64,000 bases of DNA, from positions 62,001 through 126,000 of the forward strand of contig NZ_CAKE01000001.1 of NCBI RefSeq assembly GCF_000296835.1. Direction: 5' to 3'. The stretch is from Lactobacillus hominis DSM 23910 = CRBIP 24.179. Lineage in GTDB: Bacteria; Bacillota; Bacilli; Lactobacillales; Lactobacillaceae. The position numbers were made by a program, and so were the translations under genes. The notes under the pieces were generated by a model, which did not search any database, was not told the origin of the DNA, and saw only the letters and a list, made by a program, of their open reading frames with translations. Positions 60,639 to 64,000 of the stretch are shown here, piece after piece (the stretch's first letter is position 1; every line of letters begins with the position of its first letter).

Positions 60639-61580
60639 ATGATTGATTATAAAACACTGAAACATAGTGATAATGGAATGCCAACTTGGGATGCTTTTCT
60701 AGGTCCTGTATTACAGGTGGCAAGTACAAAAGATGAGTGGATAGGAAAAGAATTAGACCAAGCTGTACTTGATGAAGTCAATTTACCTGAAGAACTTGCT
60801 AATTTAAGATATGCATCTAAATATCACGATTTAATTGCATATAATCGTGTCGGATGGGCCTTAAGTGAGTTCAAATTGTCAGGTTTACTTAATTCACCTA
60901 GAAGAAGTATCTATAGGATAAGTGAAACAGGAAAAGAAGCATTAGATAAATACGGACTAAATATTACACGTGATTTTGTTCATTCTCAACCAGCATATAT
61001 TGAGCATCAAAGTAATTTGAAGAATAAAAAAGAAGTTGATAATGACATCACAGAAGATCAAACTTTTGAATTAACTGAAAAGCAAATCAAAGATTGGTTT
61101 GATAAGCAAAGTAGTGACTTATCTGAAGAATTGATTGCTAAATTACGTGGTACTGATCCATATCAATTTGAACATATGATGGTTCGACTGTTAAATAAAA
61201 TGGGGTACAAAGGAACTAACGGACAGTCTGTTGTAACGCAAAAGTCTAATGATGGTGGTATTGATGGAATTATAAATCAAGATCTATTGGGCTTGCGGAC
61301 TGTTTATGTGCAAGTTAAGCGTTATGGCGAAAAGAATATTGTAGGTAGTCCTGAAATTAATAGCTTTTTTGGTGCACTTAGACGTAAACAAGCAGATCGT
61401 GGTGTGTTTATCACTACTTCTTCTTTTACTAATGATGCGAGAGACGCAGCAAAACAGTTAAACATTGCCTTAGTTGATGGTGAAATGCTGACAAACTTGA
61501 TGATTCAATATAAAGTTGGCGTACAGGTTAGTCAGATTTATGAATTGTATGATATTGATGATGATTTTTTTGAAGAATAA
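60639..61580 (+). CDS. Mrr-family restriction endonuclease
   Basis: The 313-residue protein has an Mrr N-terminal winged-helix domain (~1-110, MPTWDAFLGPVLQVA to ISETGKEAL) and a PD-(D/E)xK catalytic domain (~165-300): FEHMMVRLLNKMGYKGT, SNDGGIDGII with the Asp near 207, and VYVQVKRYGE with the QxK near 223. Catalytic residues are intact. Mrr enzymes cut methylated DNA. It lies 17 bases after the AlbA-ATPase gene, in the same operon, and is followed at once by the right 52-base repeat with its terminator hairpin. If it cuts methylated DNA, the products of the two local HsdM enzymes are a possible conflict or partner. Confidence 0.9.
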   Translation: MIDYKTLKHSDNGMPTWDAFLGPVLQVASTKDEWIGKELDQAVLDEVNLPEELANLRYASKYHDLIAYNRVGWALSEFKLSGLLNSPRRSIYRISETGKEALDKYGLNITRDFVHSQPAYIEHQSNLKNKKEVDNDITEDQTFELTEKQIKDWFDKQSSDLSEELIAKLRGTDPYQFEHMMVRLLNKMGYKGTNGQSVVTQKSNDGGIDGIINQDLLGLRTVYVQVKRYGEKNIVGSPEINSFFGALRRKQADRGVFITTSSFTNDARDAAKQLNIALVDGEMLTNLMIQYKVGVQVSQIYELYDIDDDFFEE

Positions 61581-61590
61581 TCTATTTTCT

Positions 61591-61642
61591 CGCGCGCGAA
61601 ACGGTCGAAAAAACGGCTGATTAGCTAATCGACCGTTTTTTG
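61591..61642 (+). repeat. 52-bp flanking direct repeat, right copy
   Basis: Same layout as the left copy: AACGGTCGA (61600), AACGGCTGA (61612) and inverted TCGACCGTT (61629), spacings 12 and 17 as on the left. The hairpin plus T6 can terminate the mrr transcript; the repeat ends at the cutC ribosome-binding site. Confidence 0.88.
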
Positions 61643-61656
61643 GGAGGATGAAAATC

Positions 61657-62292
61657 ATGATAAAAGAAGTTTGCATTGAAAATTTTACTGATGTATCAAG
61701 ATTTATAAAATTAGGAGCTGATCGTTTTGAATTAAATAGCGATTTAGCAGCAGGAGGTCTCACGCCATCTTTTGGTATGATAAAAAAGACGGTCGAGGTT
61801 GCTCATCAAAGCCATATCTCAGTTGAAACGATGATTCGTCCGCGTGGTGGCAATTTTGTTTATTCAGATAATGAGATTGCAATAATGAAAGATGATATTC
61901 AAATGGCTGCGCTGCTTAATAGCGATGGAGTAGTTTTTGGCTGTTTGACAAGCGATAACAAGCTAGACAAAGATAAGATGAAACAGCTGATTGATCTGGC
62001 ACGCAGTTTAAATTTAGAAATTGTGATGCATATGGCATTTGATGAAATTGCGCCAGAGCAATGGGAAGAAACTATTGACTGGCTCGCAAAGCATGGCATT
62101 AAAAGAATTCTCACTCATGGCGGTCCACTCAGTCAATCAATGTTTAATACAATTCCAAATCTTAGAAAAGTTATCGATTTAGCTAGAAATAAGATCGAAA
62201 TTTTGCCAGGTGGTGGAATTAACTCAGATAATTTATTCCAAGTTGATAAATTGCTACATTGTGACCAATATCATGGAAGCAAAATAATCTAA
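61657..62292 (+). CDS. cutC: Copper homeostasis protein CutC family
   Basis: The 211-residue TIM-barrel protein has the family start EVCIENFTDVSRFIKLGADR, FELNSDLAAGGLTPS, RPRGGNFVYSDNE and the end ILPGGGINSDN. Its role in copper handling is only weakly supported in general. The ATG at 61657 is 9 bases after GGGAGG; the ATG at 61648 abuts that site. The site itself borders the right repeat of the Mrr cassette, and no own promoter is visible upstream, so expression may depend on read-through. Confidence 0.88.
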   Translation: MIKEVCIENFTDVSRFIKLGADRFELNSDLAAGGLTPSFGMIKKTVEVAHQSHISVETMIRPRGGNFVYSDNEIAIMKDDIQMAALLNSDGVVFGCLTSDNKLDKDKMKQLIDLARSLNLEIVMHMAFDEIAPEQWEETIDWLAKHGIKRILTHGGPLSQSMFNTIPNLRKVIDLARNKIEILPGGGINSDNLFQVDKLLHCDQYHGSKII

Positions 62293-62296
62293 AACT

Positions 62297-62328
62297 AAAC
62301 AGATAGAAATTTGATTCTATCTGTTTTT
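62297..62328 (+). terminator. cutC terminator
   Basis: AACAGATAGAA and TTCTATCTGTT pair around ATTTGA, then T-run. Confidence 0.9.
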
Positions 62329-62365
62329 TATATGCATTAAATAACAAAAATCTAATATATAAACC

Positions 62366-62394
62366 TTGTTAAAATTCTTTTATGGTCCTATAAT
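62366..62394 (+). promoter_or_regulatory. Promoter of the BspA-like gene
   Basis: TTGTTA (62366-62371), a 17-base spacer and TATAAT (62389-62394). Confidence 0.7.
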
Positions 62395-62452
62395 AAGCTA
62401 CGAAAGATAACGGTAGTTATATAAATAAATTTAGTGCCCGGAGGAGTCGAAA

Positions 62453-64000
62453 ATGAGAAAAGATATGGATAGTTGCCAACATTTTTCGATTAGAAAATTA
62501 ACAGTAGGTGCTGCTTCAGTATTAATTGGCGTCAGTTTCTTAGGTTTTAATAGCTCACAAGTAAAAGCTGATAGCGTAAAGCCTGAAGCTGATAAAAATA
62601 ATGATAATATTCAAAAAGATGAAGATGCTTCTGTTACAGTTGATAAAAATGCTGCAACGGTTGATGTAAAAAAGCAAGAACAACAATTGAAAGTTAAGAA
62701 GCCAGTTCAATTATCAGTTAAAAAGTCTGATGAAGATAAGCAAGAACAAACTCAAACTACTGATAAAGATAAAAACTTAACTGAAAGCAAAGAAGCTACT
62801 CCAGCAAAAGAAATCAAGGCTGATTCACAAAAAGCTTCAACTAAAACAGCTAATCAAGATAAAGCTCAAGTTGTTAAAGACGTTAAGGTAGCTTCTGACG
62901 CTAAAAATAAAAAGGTAAATGAAAATGATGCTGCAAAGCAATTTAATTTAAATGATTGGGATAAGACAGTTTCTGATGGTGATTTAACTTTAGGTAAATA
63001 CATCGGTCAAGGGGCAGAGACTATTTATATCCCTAACGCAGCCGATGTTCAAAATATTACTGAATACCACGATATTCAAAAAGTTATTATTAAGAAAGAT
63101 ACAATTACTAGCTTAGTCGGCAAGACTCACAACTTAACAGTTAGTGATACTGATGATCAAAAAGTCTATGCTCAAGGCGACATGTCGTCTGCTTTCCAAT
63201 CACATAACAATAACTGGCACCAAGTTGACTTAACTAACCTTGATACTTCTGGCGTAAATAATATGTACGCTATGTTTGCTAATGAACATGATTTAACCAG
63301 CGTTGGTGATTTATCAGGTTGGGATACAAGTAACGTGGTAAATATGCAATTTATGTTTAATGATTGCCCAGAATTAACTGGTACTTTGAATCTTTCTGGT
63401 TGGGATTTAAGCAGTCTTAACCATAATTATTATCCTGTATCACAAATGTTTTCAGGAGATGCCAAGATTAGCGATCTTAATGTAAGCAACTGGAAGTTAG
63501 GTAACGATGTTACTGATATCGGTGGCTTATTTGGCGGTTTAGCTGGAGTAAAAACCATTGACGTAACCAACATGGACTTAAATAAAGTCACTAATGCTCA
63601 TGGGATGTTTAATGGCGATTCATCTTTGACCACTATTAAAGGTTTAGATACTTTAAAGACCAATAACGTCACTAATATGAGCAATATGTTTGACGGCGAT
63701 AGTTCTTTAGCTCAACTTGATTTAAACAACTTTGATACTACTAATGTCACTGATATGAGTGCAATGTTTCAAAATTGTTATTCATTGAGCAACTTGAGCG
63801 GTCTTTCAAACTGGAATATATCTAATGTTAAAAGCATGAATCACATGTTCTGGGGTGTTGGCAGTCAAACTAATGCTGGTCAAAGAGCAAACTTAGATTT
63901 ATCTTCTTGGAAAGTGGATCCTTCAAAATCTCAAGTTTACGATATTTTTACAAACGCTCACTTTGATAGTTTGAAGCTTTCAGGCTGGAAGTTTAACGAT
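62453..64000 (+). CDS. BspA-type repeat surface protein, 5' part (continues beyond window)
   Basis: The frame stays open from the ATG at 62453 to the window end (516 codons). It begins with a YSIRK signal peptide (HFSIRKLTVGAASVLIGVSF, ~10-40), then a Lys/Asp/Gln-rich stalk (~45-160) and BspA-like leucine-rich repeats of the DUF285 type from ~235 on (NNMYAMFANEHDLTSVGDLS, GWDTSNVVNMQFMFNDCPEL, VTNMSNMFDGDSSLAQLDL). Such proteins usually end with an LPxTG anchor, outside the window. Role in host or matrix binding is inferred. CGGAGGAG precedes the ATG. Confidence 0.9.
   Translation, partial: MRKDMDSCQHFSIRKLTVGAASVLIGVSFLGFNSSQVKADSVKPEADKNNDNIQKDEDASVTVDKNAATVDVKKQEQQLKVKKPVQLSVKKSDEDKQEQTQTTDKDKNLTESKEATPAKEIKADSQKASTKTANQDKAQVVKDVKVASDAKNKKVNENDAAKQFNLNDWDKTVSDGDLTLGKYIGQGAETIYIPNAADVQNITEYHDIQKVIIKKDTITSLVGKTHNLTVSDTDDQKVYAQGDMSSAFQSHNNNWHQVDLTNLDTSGVNNMYAMFANEHDLTSVGDLSGWDTSNVVNMQFMFNDCPELTGTLNLSGWDLSSLNHNYYPVSQMFSGDAKISDLNVSNWKLGNDVTDIGGLFGGLAGVKTIDVTNMDLNKVTNAHGMFNGDSSLTTIKGLDTLKTNNVTNMSNMFDGDSSLAQLDLNNFDTTNVTDMSAMFQNCYSLSNLSGLSNWNISNVKSMNHMFWGVGSQTNAGQRANLDLSSWKVDPSKSQVYDIFTNAHFDSLKLSGWKFND

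Overview
The window reads as a low-GC Lactobacillus chromosome of the L. johnsonii / L. gasseri / L. taiwanensis type. The evidence is AT-rich coding sequence, the run comEC-holA-rpsT-rpsO-RNase J-tuf-tig-clpX-engB, YSIRK/LPQTS surface proteins, MucBP-like modules, DUF4767 lipoproteins and a BspA-type repeat protein. The species call is inference from gene content; no database was searched.

Layout. 0-11 kb is housekeeping core: DNA uptake (comEC, cut by the window start), polymerase delta subunit, ribosomal proteins S20 and S15, a J2-like RNase J, a TPR-like protein, EF-Tu, trigger factor, ClpX and EngB. 11-19 kb is ordinary accessory sequence: a decapitated amino-acid permease, membrane proteins, a tyrosine phosphatase, L-asparaginase, a TetR regulator, an NAD(P)-binding protein, a possible short RNA or attenuator, and a large sortase-anchored adhesin on the minus strand. 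19-28.5 kb carries a YbjQ protein, a DUF2974 hydrolase/membrane fusion, PTS EIIA, mazEF, an AlkD-like protein, two DUF4767 lipoproteins, a DsbA/FrnE-like protein and several small envelope proteins.

28.8-61.6 kb is rich in DNA-defence and DNA-processing genes. In order: an hsdM-hsdS pair with no hsdR in the window, followed by recQ; a secreted nuclease with a coiled-coil membrane partner; a SNF2 helicase overlapping a membrane-protein gene; a complete type I restriction-modification operon hsdM-hsdS1-tyrosine recombinase-hsdS2-hsdR; a NUDIX hydrolase overlapping a PLD-nuclease/helicase/DUF3427 protein; and a two-gene cassette of a Schlafen/AlbA-type ATPase plus an Mrr-like endonuclease. Between them lie deletion scars and fossils: a GH1/PTS-EIIC deletion junction, a decayed gene at 45.8-46.2 kb, and broken carotenoid-biosynthesis-like and fumarate-reductase-like genes at 58.3-59.2 kb. 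cutC and the 5' part of a BspA-type surface protein close the window.

Two architectures stand out. In the type I locus, hsdS1 plus the recombinase is bounded by a 20-bp direct repeat that carries the hsdS ribosome-binding site. The two hsdS genes also share a 43-bp central block and a 27-bp terminal block in direct orientation, so the locus looks like an integrase-borne, excisable or shuffleable specificity cassette rather than the usual inverting pair. The AlbA-ATPase/Mrr pair is flanked exactly by a 52-bp direct repeat (44/52 identical, no gaps). Each copy holds three copies of an AACGGYYGA-type motif with identical spacing and a hairpin plus T-run, so these could be operators, terminators and cassette ends at once. 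I do not recognise this pair as a named system.
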